A DNA stretch of 64,000 bases from Adiantum capillus-veneris. Lineage: Eukaryota; Streptophyta; Polypodiopsida; Polypodiales; Pteridaceae. Shown one piece after another: positions 51,062 to 63,412 of the stretch. Position numbers and translations under genes: made by a program. The stretch covers positions 61,906,620-61,970,619 of the forward strand of contig CM043956.1 of NCBI GenBank assembly GCA_014529385.2, written 5' to 3'. Positions within the stretch are counted from its first letter, which is position 1, and the number at the start of each line of letters is the position of its first letter. The notes below the pieces were generated by a model. The model had not been told where the DNA came from. It did no database searches and saw only the letters and a list, made by a program, of their open reading frames with translations.

Positions 51062-52597
51062 TGTAACATTTAATGCACTAGTAACTTGTGTGTAGCGGAA
51101 ATTGATAACATAGTGAGCATTTCATTAAGAACAAGTTCCTAATGAGCATAGATAGAGTACTTAATTTGAGAAGCAACATAGAAATTTACACCTAGCTAAT
51201 TTGGCATTGACAATACTTGAAAAGAGAGAGAAATAGAACAATTGAAAACAGTTGAGGACCAAATTTACATGGAGCTGATCCCCCCTCCATAAAGACTTTG
51301 TATTATAGCTTCTCCCATCAAAGGAGACTTTTAATACAATCTTTGTGTTCCTTGATAAAACTAGTTGATGTAATGAAGATGGAAGCTTCATACACAACAC
51401 ACCTAGTGTCCCTATCCTCAGTGCCAAGACCTCACACACCTTCAAAATTGGTAAGAGCTAGCAAGGAATGAGGATAGATTGAGAGGAAGAAGAGGTATCT
51501 TACGACAAAGAAGTATTCTCCTCACATAATCACTCTAATAGCATATCATAGCTTAGTTAACATGGTAGAGGAGATGAGCATGCCATTGAAGCTTGGCTCT
51601 TGGTTGGATTTGCATTCCATAGCCAAGAATTGTTGGTGTAGGCATCTACTTCTCAATGCTTGGAGAAGGACATGGAGTTATTCTTGCACACATGAGTTGT
51701 GTGTGTGTGTGTGTGGAAATGATTTAGAATAAAATGCAGCCTTCTCTCTCATCTTGGTCGAGCCCTCTTGCTATTTTCTCATGCTAGCATCCCATTGGCC
51801 CGTGTAAAGCTTAGCCAATCACAAATAAGAAGCATAATTGCTAGCCTTGTGACATGTGTCCCCCTTTCCCCTTTTGTGAGAGATTTAGGTAACTAAATAA
51901 TTCAATTAAACTCTCATTGGACCTCTTAGTCCTCTAGCCAATAAGAATCAGGCAAGCCATTAGGCTGTTGAATGCTCATTGGACCCCTTAGTAGACTGTC
52001 TAATAGTCTTTTAGAGAGCTTAATTTCTATTGGTTCTTTTATCAAGAATTTCTAAATTGATTATACTAAACTTACTCTAGCCTAATTCTCATTGGTCCAC
52101 CTATATGGCCACCCAATAGGATTCGAGGGAAGCTTGGGGACAACTGGCCTAGGAGCCTGACATGTCTCAGTATTCCCTTTGTGTAAAGGTGGAGCTTTGA
52201 GATGTGTGTGTGTGTACGTGTTTTTCTCTCTCATCCCCTACTCTCATGGCTCGCCCCCTTCTTGATAGGGATGTGGGAAGACTTTTTAATATTCCCATGA
52301 CCATCCAATTTTCCCCTACATTGACCTTTGGACAATTGAATAAAAGATTAGTAACCTTAGCCTATGAAAGTCTCTTGGAGCTGAACCTTAGGTCTTTTAA
52401 GCCCCATTGAAGCACACTGCTCTTTTACAGATTGTTCCCCTTTGGATCCCTATTTTCCCTCCTTTGGATCCCTGCAGAGACCGGTCTGGCAGCCTTACCG
52501 ATATTCTAGCTTTTACTCCCCTGATACTTCCCCATATTAAATGATCAGTTTAACTTGAGAAAATATTTAGGAGAATTAAATATTAGTTTTTATGACA
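51062..52597 (-). repeat. Element E 5' LTR, 1,536 bp
   Basis: Reads TGTCATAAAAACTAAT from 52,597 on the minus strand and ends GTTACA at 51,062. Short TG tracts at about 51,699 and 52,204 stand where A and D have CA tracts. CCAAT/ATTGG modules recur, for example ATTGG-N17-CCAAT at about 52,091-52,117. Confidence 0.92.
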
Positions 52598-53335
52598 AAA
52601 ACTATCACTTTCTCGTATGTTACTTCTTCTTCCTCTTTCCTACCCTCATTCCCCGCTAGCTCTCTCCACCTTCAAAGGTGTTTGAGGCCTTGAGACTGAG
52701 GCCATGGATGGTTAATGCTTTTACAAGAATATTTTATGCTCATGATGCATGAATCTTTCCATATTCATTGCATTACCTAGGTCACAAGGAGCACAAACAT
52801 TGTATTGTACCGTCTCTCCCTCTTGATGGGAGAATCTATAATACAAAAGCCTATTGGAGGGAGTACCGACTCCACATAAATCCGGCCCTCAACTGTTGTC
52901 AAGTTCTGTAACTCTCTATCTTGCAAAAGTATTGTTCATGCCAAGTTTTTTAAATATATGGTTATGTTGCTACCCCGGGGAGGTCACCTAATAAAAACGT
53001 AACCTATCACGTGAGTTCAACAGAAGGGTATTTAAAGTTCTTGAAACTTACAGAAATATATATACAGAAGGACATTATTATTTCAAATTGAATTTTTTTT
53101 TACAGATTTTAAAAGAAAATGGTACATTATATTCCTAACAAAATTCACAGATAAGGGGTTTTACAAACATATCTTGAGCGCACGTGATATGGTAGTTTTG
53201 TACATAGTGAACCCACCAAGGTTGCTACCACTAATTAAGTTCACGCTTTATGTTCTCAAAGTAGTCTCACAAAAATGCTCACTCTAATTCTCTTAATTCC
53301 GCTCTTTTCAAAGTTCTTAGGCCATTTCCATTACA
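52598..53335 (+). repeat. Element F 5' LTR, right half
   Basis: From 52,604 on it matches the F 3' LTR (59,210 onwards) and ends TTCCATTACA. The left half is missing because of element E and an associated deletion. A 247-bp MITE lies within it. Confidence 0.88.
52975..53221. mobile_element. hAT-like MITE copy 1, 247 bp
   Basis: Flanked by perfect 8-bp duplications TTGCTACC (52,967-52,974 and 53,222-53,229). Removing it restores the LTR sequence seen in D and F's other LTR. Ends are imperfect inverted repeats of about 50 bp, sharing TTCAC and TATCACGTG (a G-box). No coding capacity. An 8-bp duplication suggests the hAT group. Confidence 0.92.
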
Positions 53336-53336
53336 T

Positions 53337-53348
53337 TGGTATAAGAGA
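53337..53348 (+). promoter_or_regulatory. Element F primer-binding site, degraded
   Basis: TGGTATAAGAGA, two changes from TGGTATCAGAGC, one base after the LTR end. Confidence 0.8.
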
Positions 53349-53742
53349 TATTGGTTTCTCTTTTCTTGCTATGTAAGAGAGGTCCTTAAGTGATTCATGA
53401 AAGGTTGGACATGTTCATTGCAATAGGGTAAGTGGGACAATGATCGATTATCTTGGTCGAGAATGAATTAATTCGAGGTACACCGTTGGTAACTATAGTC
53501 TTGATAATGGAGTCTCTCTGGGCATGCCTTTGGCTTAACCATTATTGAGCTAAGAGAGATCTCAACAGGAACCATAATCAACCCTGCAATGTTAGACCCT
53601 CTCCACTAGTCTTTGCAATCAACAGACTCTAAACCACGGGTGTGGCTGCTTGAGAACTAATTTTCAAAGGTAAAGAAGAGTAGCAACTAACGTTTTTGAG
53701 GGCACCAAAGCACAAAGAAATCTATACATAAGTTTAATTAGC

Positions 53743-55150
53743 ATGGATGATAGTAACCAAGAGAGTAGAATGAACATTGATAACTTTGATTTTGCACATG
53801 AAGGTGCTAATGATGATGTCCCCACGTTTGTTAATTACCTTGTTACTAGGTTGCAACAAGCAATGGGAAAACCTATTTTGCAAGATGAAGTTACTCAACA
53901 ACTTTGTGCTTATGGGATTTCCCTTCCTCTTCAAGAGGAGAGAGAGAGATTACGAGGCCTCTTGATGAGACTCCCAAAAGAATACTCTCTCCCATAAGAG
54001 AGCAGTAATCCAAAGAACAAAAAAGAAGCGAACCCCTAAGTTCCTCTGAAGTTGTGGCTCCACGAAGACGGCGGTCTAGACGGTCGCCAACTCCTCCCAA
54101 GAGGAAATGGTCAACTCATAATCCTTTTCCTCATCACTCCAAAAGGGAAGAGAGGAAGCAAAGGATGAAAAAGGCAAGAAAGAGGTCACTCTCTTCTCCT
54201 TCTTCTTCACCTCCTCCTCTTTCAACAAATGCAACAACTATTCTCTTAGAGAATACAAGAGGAGAGGACATTGCAAATCTTACCTTGCATGGCAAAGTTC
54301 CCAAAAGATCAAGAAGTTCAAAGAGTGAGGAAAGAGTATCTTGTTTCTCACCTATGATGGCACCTTTGGTGCTATTGAGGATAAATTATTGGCCTTCATC
54401 CATAAATTTGATGCGGCCTTTGGAGACGAGGGCTTCACAGAGTCCTCCAAGCTATGCCATGTAACTATGCACTTTTGGAGATCTTCTTGTCAATGGTGAG
54501 ATAGCCTTCATGGCAACGGTGAGGGCCCAAATACATGGAAAAGTCTACGAGTTTTCATCATGAAGAAGCAATTCCTTGCAAGCAATTCAAAGGACAAAGT
54601 GCTTACCGAATGGCAGAGTTTGAAACTTCTCTCCCACGAGTCTATCCACAAATATGTGGACAAGTTTGAAATTTACATCTTTAGGATACTATCTTTCAAA
54701 CGATAGACTTCACCAAGCAAAAGCAACAATTCTATGCAAGATTACCTGAAGAAATGGATGAGTATGTCAACTCCCAACGGCCTGGTTCTATCACTGAAGT
54801 AATCCACCATATTGTGGTTGCTTCGCGCATCAATTTCCAACAAAGGGCTAAAAGGAATGCCAAGCTGCCCATGGAAAACAAAGTTTGAAATGATGCAAAG
54901 GGGAAAAATAATGCCCAAAACTCTTCCCAAGGCAATTCCAACAACAACAACAATCGGTCCAAGGAGAAGGGAGTTTACAAAGGTAAAAATAAACTCTCTC
55001 ATGAAGAGCTAGAAGCTTTTCGTAAGGACCACAAATGCGTGGGGAGCAAGGACATGGCTACCGTTCTTGACCCAAAAGAAATGCCCGCAATGAGACTCCT
55101 AGAGCTTCCACGATCGAAGCTCCAAAAGAGGATGATCATTGCAAAGGATC
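53743..55150 (+). pseudogene. gag: Element F gag
   Basis: ATG at 53,743 (MDDSNQESRMNIDNFDF). First open part ends at 53,997, then a basic linker with PRRRRSRRSPTPPKRK (about 54,056) in the next frame, gag core (54,330-54,790, broken) and knuckle region near 55,030 where the first half of the knuckle is lost. Several stops and shifts. The decay is heavier than in E. Confidence 0.88.
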
Positions 55151-55185
55151 ACCTCTCTCCTATGCTTGGGGAAAGGTAAGGGAGC

Positions 55186-57604
55186 ATGATGCTTTCATCT
55201 TGGTTGAACTTGGCTCCACTCACAAATTCATTCATATCAACGGAGTTGGCCACGAAGTTGGGCATTCAAGCTTTTGAGATGGGAGATGTTGTAACTACCG
55301 ATGGAGCTTTCAAGAGACATCAAGCCTCCATTACTCCCTTGATTGGGAAGGTGAGGCTTCATAACCAAATCCACATCGACAAAGAAGAATTTTTTTATCT
55401 CTCCTCTCCAACATGAGGATGCTATCCTAGGGGCACCATGGTTCAACCGCATGGCTGCCAACATGAAGCTCCCTGAAAGGAGAATCTACTTCACCTACAT
55501 GGAAAAGAGCATGTATATAGATGCTAATGAGTCTGATTGTACTATACCACTTGTAAATTCACCTGATTTTGATAAGTTAATGAAAAGCTTAGATTTTGCG
55601 TACATGATTTTTGTCAAAGAGTCTCTAAATGATGCTAATGTTTTAGCAAAGCAAAGTGTTAGGAATCAAGAACAACCATACTTGTCTAATTTTCTAAATG
55701 GATTCCAAGATGTGTTTATCAATGATATGCCTATGGAATTACCTCCAAAATGAGGGGATGATGACCATTGAATTGATCTCCTACTAGGAAGCTCACTACC
55801 TAACAAGCCTCCTCATCGAGTTTCCCAATCTCAAGAAGAGGAGATCGTGAGGCAAGTATAAGAAATGGTAGACAAAGGGATGGTGAGGCCTAGCTCCTAT
55901 CCATTTTGTTCTCTAGTCCTTTTAGTGCCAAAGAAAGATGGTACATACCGCATGTGTGTGGACTATCAAGCACTAAACCATATCACTATCAAAAACAGAT
56001 TTCTTGTACCATGGCATGGGTAGAAGATATGTTTGATAAGCTACAAGGTTTGACCTACTTCAATAGGATAGACCTTAAAAGTGACTCTCATCAAATAAGA
56101 ATAATGAATGAAGATATCATAAAGACCGCATTTTGTACAGCATTTGGTCTTTATGAATATCTAGTCATGCTTTTTGGCTTGACTAATGCACCGGCCACAT
56201 TCAATCGTTAAATGGAGAGAATCTTTAGACCCTACCACAAATTCACTGGAGCGTTCTTTGATGATATCATCATCTACTCCAAGTCCTTGGAAGAGCAAAA
56301 GAAACATCTCCAGGTGATTTTTCAAGCTTTGAGGGAGAACAAGCTTTTTATTAATCAAAAGAAGAGTGAAATTTTTCTTCAAGAGATTCAATACTTAGGT
56401 CATATTATCTTTCAAGACGGTATCCGTATGGATCCATCAAAGTTGGAGGTAATAAAAGCATAGCCTAATCCAAGGAATCTACATGAGCTAAGAAGCTTTA
56501 TTGGTATGTGTGCATACTATTGACGCTATATCGCCAAATTCTCTCAAATAGCAGGACCATTTCATGACTTAATAAAGAAGAACATTAAGTACTCAAGGAC
56601 TGCTAAAGAGAAAAAATCTTTTGACAAGATCAAAGAGAAGCTTACCTTTCAACCAATGCTTATGCTTCCCGATTTCTCAAAGCCATTTAAGGTCCAATGT
56701 GATGCTTGTGGTGATTGCCTTGGGGCTGTTTTGCTTCAAGAAGGGCATGCCATAGCATATGAGAGCCGAAGGCTCAATGCCGATGAACAAGTCTTGGGCA
56801 TATACAAAAAAGAGCTTTTAGTTGTTCTACTTGCCCTAGACACATGAAAGCACTATCTACTAGAGGGACTTCATTTATTTTGCGAACGGACCACCAAAAA
56901 TTCAAGTACTTCATGACGCAAACCAAGCTTTTCGACAAACAAATGAGGTGGGAAAATTTTCTTTTTCGCAATTTCATTTTCATATTGATCACATTGTTGG
57001 TAGGCATAATCAAATGGCCGATGCACTTTCACGAAGACCAAGAGTTAATGCGGTGTCTATAGCAACTCACAATGATCTATCTTCTATGATAGATGAGTAT
57101 GATACTGACCTCGACCTCCCTTGCTACTTAAAGTTCATGGGAAGATCTTCGTTGTTGATGAGTATAGCCGTGACCTACAAGAATCTTTTCAAAAGATTAA
57201 GGAGGCTATATCCATATCTCAACAAAGGCAAAAAGCTACCCGCAGACAAGCACAAAAGTGCTTTAACGTTCAAAGAAAATGATTGGGTCTTACTTAAGTT
57301 TCCCAAGGTTCTATCGAGGCAAACAATGGGCAAAAATCCTATGGGCCATCAAAAATATTATGCTAAAATAGCAAAAAGATGCTATGATCCTTTTCAAATC
57401 TTGAAGCCAATCAATGACATGACTTATCAACTTACGTTTTCCAACCATTGGCTCATACACAATGATTTTCATGTGAGCCTACTTAAGCCCTTCAAAGGAG
57501 AGTCATCAAGAGAACCAATTATTGAAGACCCTCCAAAAATCGAAGACCAAGAAGAGGTGCTACAACCCGAAGCTATTCTTTGGTATGAAGACAAGGTACT
57601 ATGA
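55186..57604 (+). pseudogene. pol: Element F pol with integrase core deleted
   Basis: Protease start GSTHKF with the active-site Asp region altered, then post-protease (55,451-55,753). RT has VPKKDGTYRMCVDY, RIDLKSDSHQIRIM (Ser for the usual Tyr) and the catalytic FFDDIIIYSKSL (about 56,258-56,293). A TAA at 56,209 lies just before MERIF. RNase H has CDACGDCLGAVLLQEGHA. From 56,948 a 218-codon frame (no ATG start) joins the RNase H end to the integrase C-terminus at about 57,110: relative to D about 800 bp are missing, including the zinc module and most of the catalytic core. About 25 codons after the joint are out of frame until a one-base change restores it at RRLYP. It ends in a chromodomain-like stub. 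Confidence 0.9.
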
Positions 57605-58104
57605 CATGGTAAGATTATATGATGGTACAAGTACTTATGGGCCATGTTTCTTACCATGTCCTACTTTTTGCTAAGACAACCACCAAAAAGTGAAATAGTG
57701 GTACAATCAATACATGCTTTCACCCTTACAATGCTACATTAGAGTAAGAAAATGTACATGTTTCTTTTAAATGACCAATTTTTTTGTCTTATAAGGCTAA
57801 TTATCTTTTTCTTGTGCACAAATTAAGTGGTATGCATGCTTAGAATCATGTTTGTGATGACGACGTCTCTAAAACACCAAGTAGAATTTGTCATTGTACT
57901 TTGGGAGAATGAAATGGACTCAAGAGCAGACATGCTTGCGGCAACTAAGTCTCCCAAGCCTCAAATAAACTATTCATCCATCTTGGAATGATTTCATAGG
58001 GTAAAAAAGGATCCTCTACCCACTAAGAAACATCGACTAATGACTAAGTCTTTATCTCTTCTACCTCATAGTCGAGGACGACTATGATTTCAAGAGAGAG
58101 GTAA

Positions 58105-59924
58105 TGTCATAAAATCTAATATCTAACCAATCCAAATGATTTTCTTGTATTAAACTGATATTTTAGTATGGGAGAATAAATGGGAACAAGGGTTAGAATG
58201 AGATTAGAATATAGATATGTGCTGATGGATCTATCTCAACACGGGGCCAAGGTTAAAGGGGTCCAAATGAGAGATGGTCTGTCAAAGAGCAAGGCTAGCT
58301 AATGGAGCTTAAAGACCTTACGATTATTTTCATTAAAGACCTCCAAAAATTAATGTTAAAATGTCCTTTGACCTTAGGCAAGCTAGGGTTGTGCTTCAAG
58401 TGGGAACCCGGCCCAAACTTGAGGTGCTTGTCATGCTTGTTGACTAAGGTGCTTGTCGCGCTTGCTGATTAAGGTGCTTGAAGTGCTTAATGACTAAGGT
58501 GCAAAGGTGCTCTATGAATAAGGTTCTTGAGGGGCTCAAGGTGTTCCCAAAAGTCAACAATTATCCCTACTCATGGGGGATGAGAGTCCTCATTGTAGGA
58601 GCATGAGAGAGAACACACACACCCTCACACAAGTCAAGCCTTTTCTAAAGAAGCAACATAGACACATGTCATGTTCCTCTCCATGTTGCCCTCATAAGGT
58701 GCCTAAAGCCTATTGGTTGGCCTCTCAAAGGGTCCAATGATAATTAATCTTATTTAATCAACTATTTATGCATTTATCAAGTCCTCTCTCTCAAAGGGGA
58801 AAGGGGGACACTTGTCCCAAGGTTAGCATGGTTGTTTGATATGCACTCTGCATGTGATTGTCCAGGCTTGTAGGAGTCCAATGAACTTCTCGCATCAGCT
58901 ACAAGGGGGACTCGACTAAGGAAGCTAGGGGCTAGCTTCAAGGGCTATACTCTCTCTCTCTCTCTCTAATTCTCTCTCTCTCTCTCATTGTGTGAAGTGC
59001 ATAGTGCAAGAGCTCCATCTCCTTCTCCAAGCTTGTTGAGAGGTTGAGAGCCTATACCCACACTCCTGGCTATGGAATGCAAATCCAACCAAGAACCATG
59101 CTTCAATGCTTAAGCTTGCCATCTTCTTCATCATCGTTATTATGCGATTATGCTATGCTATGCAAGAAGAGTGATGATAAGTGAGGAACTTTCTCTTTCT
59201 CATATGCTACTTCTTCTTCCTCTTACCTACCCTCATTCCCCACTATCTCTCCTCACCTTCGAAGGTGTTTGAGGCCTTGAGACTGAGGCCGGGGATGGTG
59301 AATGCTTTTACAAGATTATGTTATGCTCGTGATGCATGAAGCTTTCCATCTTCATTGCATCACCTAGGTCACAAGGAACACAAAGATTTTATTGTACCAA
59401 GTCTCTCTTGATGGTAGAATGTATAATACAAAAGCCTATTGGAGGGGAGACCGCGGCTCCGCATAAATCCGGTCCTTGACTTTTTTCAAGCTCTCTAACT
59501 TTCTCTCTTGCAAAAGTATTGTTCATGTCAAGTTAATTAAATATATGGTTATGTTGCTATCGCTAATTAAGTTTACCCTCTATGTTCTCAAAGCTCGGGG
59601 GTCCTCCATTCAGTACCCCCTATATAACGTGTGTTCGTGGGGTATTAAAAAAACCCCTCTTTTAACATGCCTAAATGAATAAAATGACCCCTTGTTGTTT
59701 TAGGATTTTTTTCTCAAAATTGAATATAAAAATCCCTTATTTTAATGTATCTCTGTTAAATTGCCTATTTTTAAAAATTTTAAAACCCCTCCATTCGAAC
59801 TCACGTTATACATTAACATGATTACATAGTGCACCCCCCGTGTCTCAAAGTAGTCTCATGAAAATGCTCACTCTAATTCTCTTAATTCCGCTATTCTCAA
59901 AGTTCTTAGGCCATTTCCATTATA
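58105..59924 (+). repeat. Element F 3' LTR, 1,820 bp including a MITE
   Basis: Starts TGTCATAAAATC after the purine tract and ends CCATTATA (family end CCATTACA). Without the 249-bp MITE it is about 1,571 bp. The CA position holds only a short ACACACACACCC. Modules ATTGG-N17-CCAAT near 58,714-58,740 and ATTGT-N16-CCAAT near 58,857-58,882 are kept. Confidence 0.92.
59594..59842. mobile_element. hAT-like MITE copy 2, 249 bp
   Basis: Flanked by perfect 8-bp duplications TCTCAAAG (59,586-59,593 and 59,843-59,850). Ends CTCGGGGGTCC and CACCCCCCGTG, inner repeat ATAACGTG(T/A)GTTCG. Same structure as copies 1 and 3 but a diverged subfamily. Confidence 0.9.
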
Positions 59925-59955
59925 GTTGGTGTCACTACCTTGGGTGTCAAAGCCC

Positions 59956-60120
59956 GCTCTAATACCAATTGTTGTAGATACACTTACAAAATGCACGCAA
60001 AGATGGAGAGTAGAAGGAGAAGCTCAGAACCACTACAACTCCATGTGCCAGTACAAACACAAGGCTTCCTTGTGGTCATTAGTAGGTGCACACACATCAC
60101 TACGATAATATGGTAACAAA
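59956..60120 (-). repeat. Minus-strand primer site and LTR end of an unplaced retroelement
   Basis: GCTCTAATACCA (59,956-59,967) is the reverse complement of TGGTATTAGAGC. TGTTGTAGATAC (from 59,970) would be the LTR end, reading GTATCTACAACA on the minus strand. Element F inserted about 30 bp from this site. The extent of the LTR to the right is unknown. Confidence 0.55.
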
Positions 60121-61020
60121 GAGGCCTTCCTATATCCCATTCACCAGTTTCATATTGATGAGCTATCTAGAGAAAAGAATAGAGATAAGTCTTATATGAA
60201 TATACTTGAACTATATGAGCCTTATGGAAAAGTGTGCTATAAAGAATAGATAAATCATATAGGATTGATGACTTAAATGGTCATGCTATTATTATCATCA
60301 GTAACTACTCTATAAATTTGTTTGTACCAATTCATTTGTGGTAAATGTACGTCTCTTATTTGTGGTAAATTCAATAAGCAATTTCTACCTCATAAAAAAG
60401 CTAAAGTGGGAGTAATATTGAATGTTATAATCTGAAAAAATACCATCATTATATATATATATATATATATATATGCAAGAATGTAAATTTTAAAGACTCA
60501 TAGAATCTATGCTTTTTAGATGTTATGACGGACTCAATTTTCTCTCTCTACTAAAAAGCCTTGGATAAAGCCTTCAAAACTGTTAGGTAATGTATAGTGG
60601 CATGAACTATCCAGGTATCACTACAAAAAGGTTCATCTTGGTAATGCTACCTATTAAATTTCAACATGTCACATTTTACAACCTTGCACTCCAAGCTATT
60701 TAATGATTACAACTTTCCAGCATGCTTTTAATGATTAGAACCTTTGCTCCTAGAAATGGTGGGAGTCTTTTTCTTTTACATTTCAAATAAGAGTCAGTTC
60801 AAATAAGTAATAAAAAGGATAAGGATATAGGCTCAAATGTTCCTCAACTGTTTTTTGGGCTAGTTGAAAAGCTCATTGTTATGTCCTTTTAGGTAACACC
60901 AATAGCAGTTTTGAGGGGGTTTTGCTAGGGTTGTCCAAAGCTTCTGGATGGTATTTTTTCCAAATCCCCCAAGGACATACTCAATCAAATGATCCACACC
61001 ACCAAAACATATATTCCAAA
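60121..61020. other. Unassigned interval with an (AT)12 tract
   Basis: AT-rich. A TA/AT microsatellite lies at about 60,452-60,474. No gene, no terminal repeat recognised. Confidence 0.5.
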
Positions 61021-61030
61021 TATCATTAGA

Positions 61031-61387
61031 TCAAGTAAGGGTTCCCAACTTTTGAAGCTCATATTTCTCACCTTTTCTAGCATTTCCCAAGCATATGAGA
61101 AGAGCTGGCATGGAGGCCCGACTTGGTGAGGATGCCAACATACCAGTTTCAAATCTTCCCATGTGCACAAGCCACACATCAAAAGGAGGTAAAGAGTGGG
61201 CACACATCGTATGGGGTAGATTGAGTGAGAAAGCACAACCATATGGGTCAGCCACTCCAATACCATCATCAATCTTCTCTAGCCTCGACTCATACCAATG
61301 ATCTCGAGGCTCTAATAGTCCTTGCAATACTTGACCACCTGCAATGATCTTCTCATGAGTCCTTTTGGATAGATTACTAGTATGCAC
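61031..61387 (-). CDS. Unidentified ORF, 118 codons
   Basis: Open minus-strand frame with an ATG at 61,387, starting MHTSNLSKRTHEK and containing HWYESRLEKIDDGIG. I recognise no family. Amino-acid composition looks protein-like rather than random, but no promoter or neighbouring exon could be defined. It may be a fragment of a decayed element, perhaps related to the primer site near 59,960 that faces the same way. Confidence 0.25.
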   Translation of the reverse strand: MHTSNLSKRTHEKIIAGGQVLQGLLEPRDHWYESRLEKIDDGIGVADPYGCAFSLNLPHTMCAHSLPPFDVWLVHMGRFETGMLASSPSRASMPALLICLGNARKGEKYELQKLGTLT

Positions 61388-62551
61388 AAAAAAGAAATGA
61401 ACATCAAGTGGGAGTGTGAGATTGTTTCCAGCCTCAAGCTAGCATTGCTTGATTTGGTGCAAGGCTAAAGATGAATAAGGAAGTCCTTTGTAATTTCTAC
61501 AAAAATAGCAAACGGGTTTTAAAGAATCCGACTCCAGAAAGAGAGCTTGAATTGAAAGCAGATGAAGGAGCAAAGTTTGCAAGTTCATCAAATGCTCAAC
61601 AAACATAAGATCAAGACACGAACAGGGATAATGAAGAGGATTGATTGTCTCCTACAATAATCAAATTTAGCATAAGCGGAGAAACAGGACTCCAAATCAC
61701 ATGTTCAACTGTGATAGATCCAAAAGCGACAAAGATCTAATGTCTTATGGAACGTGGATCATGGTGGGAAAGCTTCCAATCAAAGAGCGAGAAGCAACAA
61801 TAAACACAAGTTTAAAAATTCCAATTCCTAGCTTTGGCGTGGCAGAAGCCATACTCAAGTTGAGTACTAGGGAGTACAAGGATACTTTCCACATAATTGA
61901 CTCCCATCACATCAAAGAGAGTCTAGTCCTGATAGAAAGCTGGAGGAGCATCTTCTTTTGACAACAAACAAAATCTTTGACAACGACAATGACAAGACTT
62001 CAATGATGCTTTTCAAATCCATGCGGAGAAGAAATCTCCAGCCATCATGGAGAAAGGTAAAGCAAAGGTAAACACTGAAGTATATCAACCTTGCAAGATG
62101 TCTTTACTCTTAATGATCTTCCATCAAACTTCCCATGAGACAAACCATCAACAATGCAATGGAATTCAAAATAGGATCATCAGTGTGAGAGGTAACACAA
62201 CCACCAGGAGTGGGCACAATCTTAGTTTGCACTGCAAGACCTTGTAGTTTCAAGTGACCAGAGGGCATGGTCTTTTTGAGAAGGACCTCAACTTGTGATA
62301 ACCTATATTGGAAGAGAAATGGGGGAAAGTATAAAAGGGTGTGTTTTAGAGGTGGGCACATAAGGTTGGGTACCCATGAAAGCCCGGGTGAATCATAAAG
62401 CCTAGCCTCTTCGCTAGCTAAGCATAATTGCACAATAACCCGCCCATTCAGTTTGGAAGGCAATTATATGAGTAGTGACTCCAATGACTTTTGATTTTTC
62501 GTTACTTGTTGGTCCTCTGACACTTGAAGTAGCCCTAGTATGCCTAGCACT
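61388..62551. other. Unassigned interval
   Basis: Only short frames on both strands (for example plus 61,701-61,961). Phrases such as IPSFGVAEAILKLSTREYKD look protein-like but match nothing I know. Confidence 0.35.
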
Positions 62552-63139
62552 CTATTCCTCGACATTTTCTCTTGACAATCTCTTGCACGGTGCACCACCT
62601 TGGTAACTTGGTGATAACATTTGTACGTGCATGAGTGTGTTGAAAAAGTCCCTCTGATGGAAGAGAGACTCTCCCCAAGCAAGGTCTACAAGTAAGAACA
62701 AGGCTTTTGCATCGACAAAATAGAGATTTTCCTCATTTTCTACCTTTCTAATAAGAGGCTCACTTGTCCCACATGCATGGCAAATGGACGTATGGGGATA
62801 ATTGGCACCAAGTACCTCGATGGGAGCATCCTTAATTTGGAGAAGGATGTCTCCATGCATCTCTTGTGAGGGGAATCTCTTGTTGATGGCCATATTCATG
62901 TGCTCCCCTTTGTAGCTGTGGACGTCTATCCACCGGGAGAGAGGGTTAACACAAGAGCACATGAAGGGGTTGGGAAAACATTTGGAGTAGGTGGAGATGA
63001 AGTGATTGAGGTGGACTTTGGTGGAAAGGGGTAAGCCACCGATGATGAAAATGAGGCGAGAGGGGAGGACGTATTCTTGGACGTATTTCACTGGATATTT
63101 AGCTACTACTGGCTCGTTTGTTATTAAATTCAAAAGCAC
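62552..63139 (-). CDS. Unidentified ORF, 195 codons
   Basis: One of the longest frames in the window outside recognised elements. Contains SRLIFIIGGLPLSTKVHLNH, SRWIDVHSYKGEHMNMA and HTSICHACGTSEPLIRK. The CHACG phrase could be half of a zinc-binding site, and the general layout faintly recalls the gag-like ORF1 of plant retroelements, but I cannot assign it. No initiator context or partner ORF is evident. It ends at 62,552 and the sequence downstream has stops in all frames. Confidence 0.3.
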   Translation of the reverse strand: MLLNLITNEPVVAKYPVKYVQEYVLPSRLIFIIGGLPLSTKVHLNHFISTYSKCFPNPFMCSCVNPLSRWIDVHSYKGEHMNMAINKRFPSQEMHGDILLQIKDAPIEVLGANYPHTSICHACGTSEPLIRKVENEENLYFVDAKALFLLVDLAWGESLFHQRDFFNTLMHVQMLSPSYQGGAPCKRLSRENVEE

Positions 63140-63177
63140 ACTAGATTCCCTCGAATCTCAATGTCACACATTTCTCC

Positions 63178-63412
63178 CTCGGGGGGTTCACTATGTGTAA
63201 AACTACCATATCACGTGCATTCAAGACATGTTTGTAAAACTCCTTATCTGTAATTTTGTTAGGAATATAATGTACCCTTTTCTTTTAAAATCTATAAGTT
63301 TTTTTCAAATTTGAAAAAATAATGCCCTTCTGTATATATATTTCTGTAAGTTTCAAGCCCTTCTGTTGAACTCACATGATAGGTTACATTTTTATTAGGT
63401 GACCTCCTCGGG
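63178..63412. mobile_element. hAT-like MITE copy 3, 235 bp
   Basis: Flanked by perfect 8-bp duplications ATTTCTCC (63,170-63,177 and 63,413-63,420). Over its length it is the reverse complement of copy 1 at 52,975, with shared blocks such as TTATTAGGTGACCTCC and AACTACCATATCACGTG. No coding capacity. Confidence 0.93.

Larger units (their letters stand above)
47022..52597 (-). mobile_element. Element E: inverted gypsy copy with 5' LTR, 3' part missing
   Basis: On the minus strand: LTR (52,597 to 51,062), primer site, gag, protease, RT, RNase H and the first codons of integrase, where it stops near 47,022. No 3' LTR. It lies inside the 5' LTR of element F: sequence right of 52,597 resumes in the middle of F's LTR. 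The left half of F's LTR is not found to the left of E, so a deletion removed it along with E's 3' part. Confidence 0.9.
52598..59924 (+). mobile_element. Element F: gypsy retrotransposon with integrase deletion
   Basis: Partial 5' LTR, primer site, gag, protease, RT, RNase H, integrase C-terminal part, 3' LTR. The integrase zinc module and most of the DDE core are missing. Both LTRs carry a hAT-like MITE at different positions, inserted after F arrived. 3' flank is GTTGG. Confidence 0.92.

Noticed and set aside
51699-51716. Independent TG microsatellite
   Set aside because: It is the reverse-strand form of the short CA tract that all LTRs of this family carry near the transcript region, so it is part of element E.
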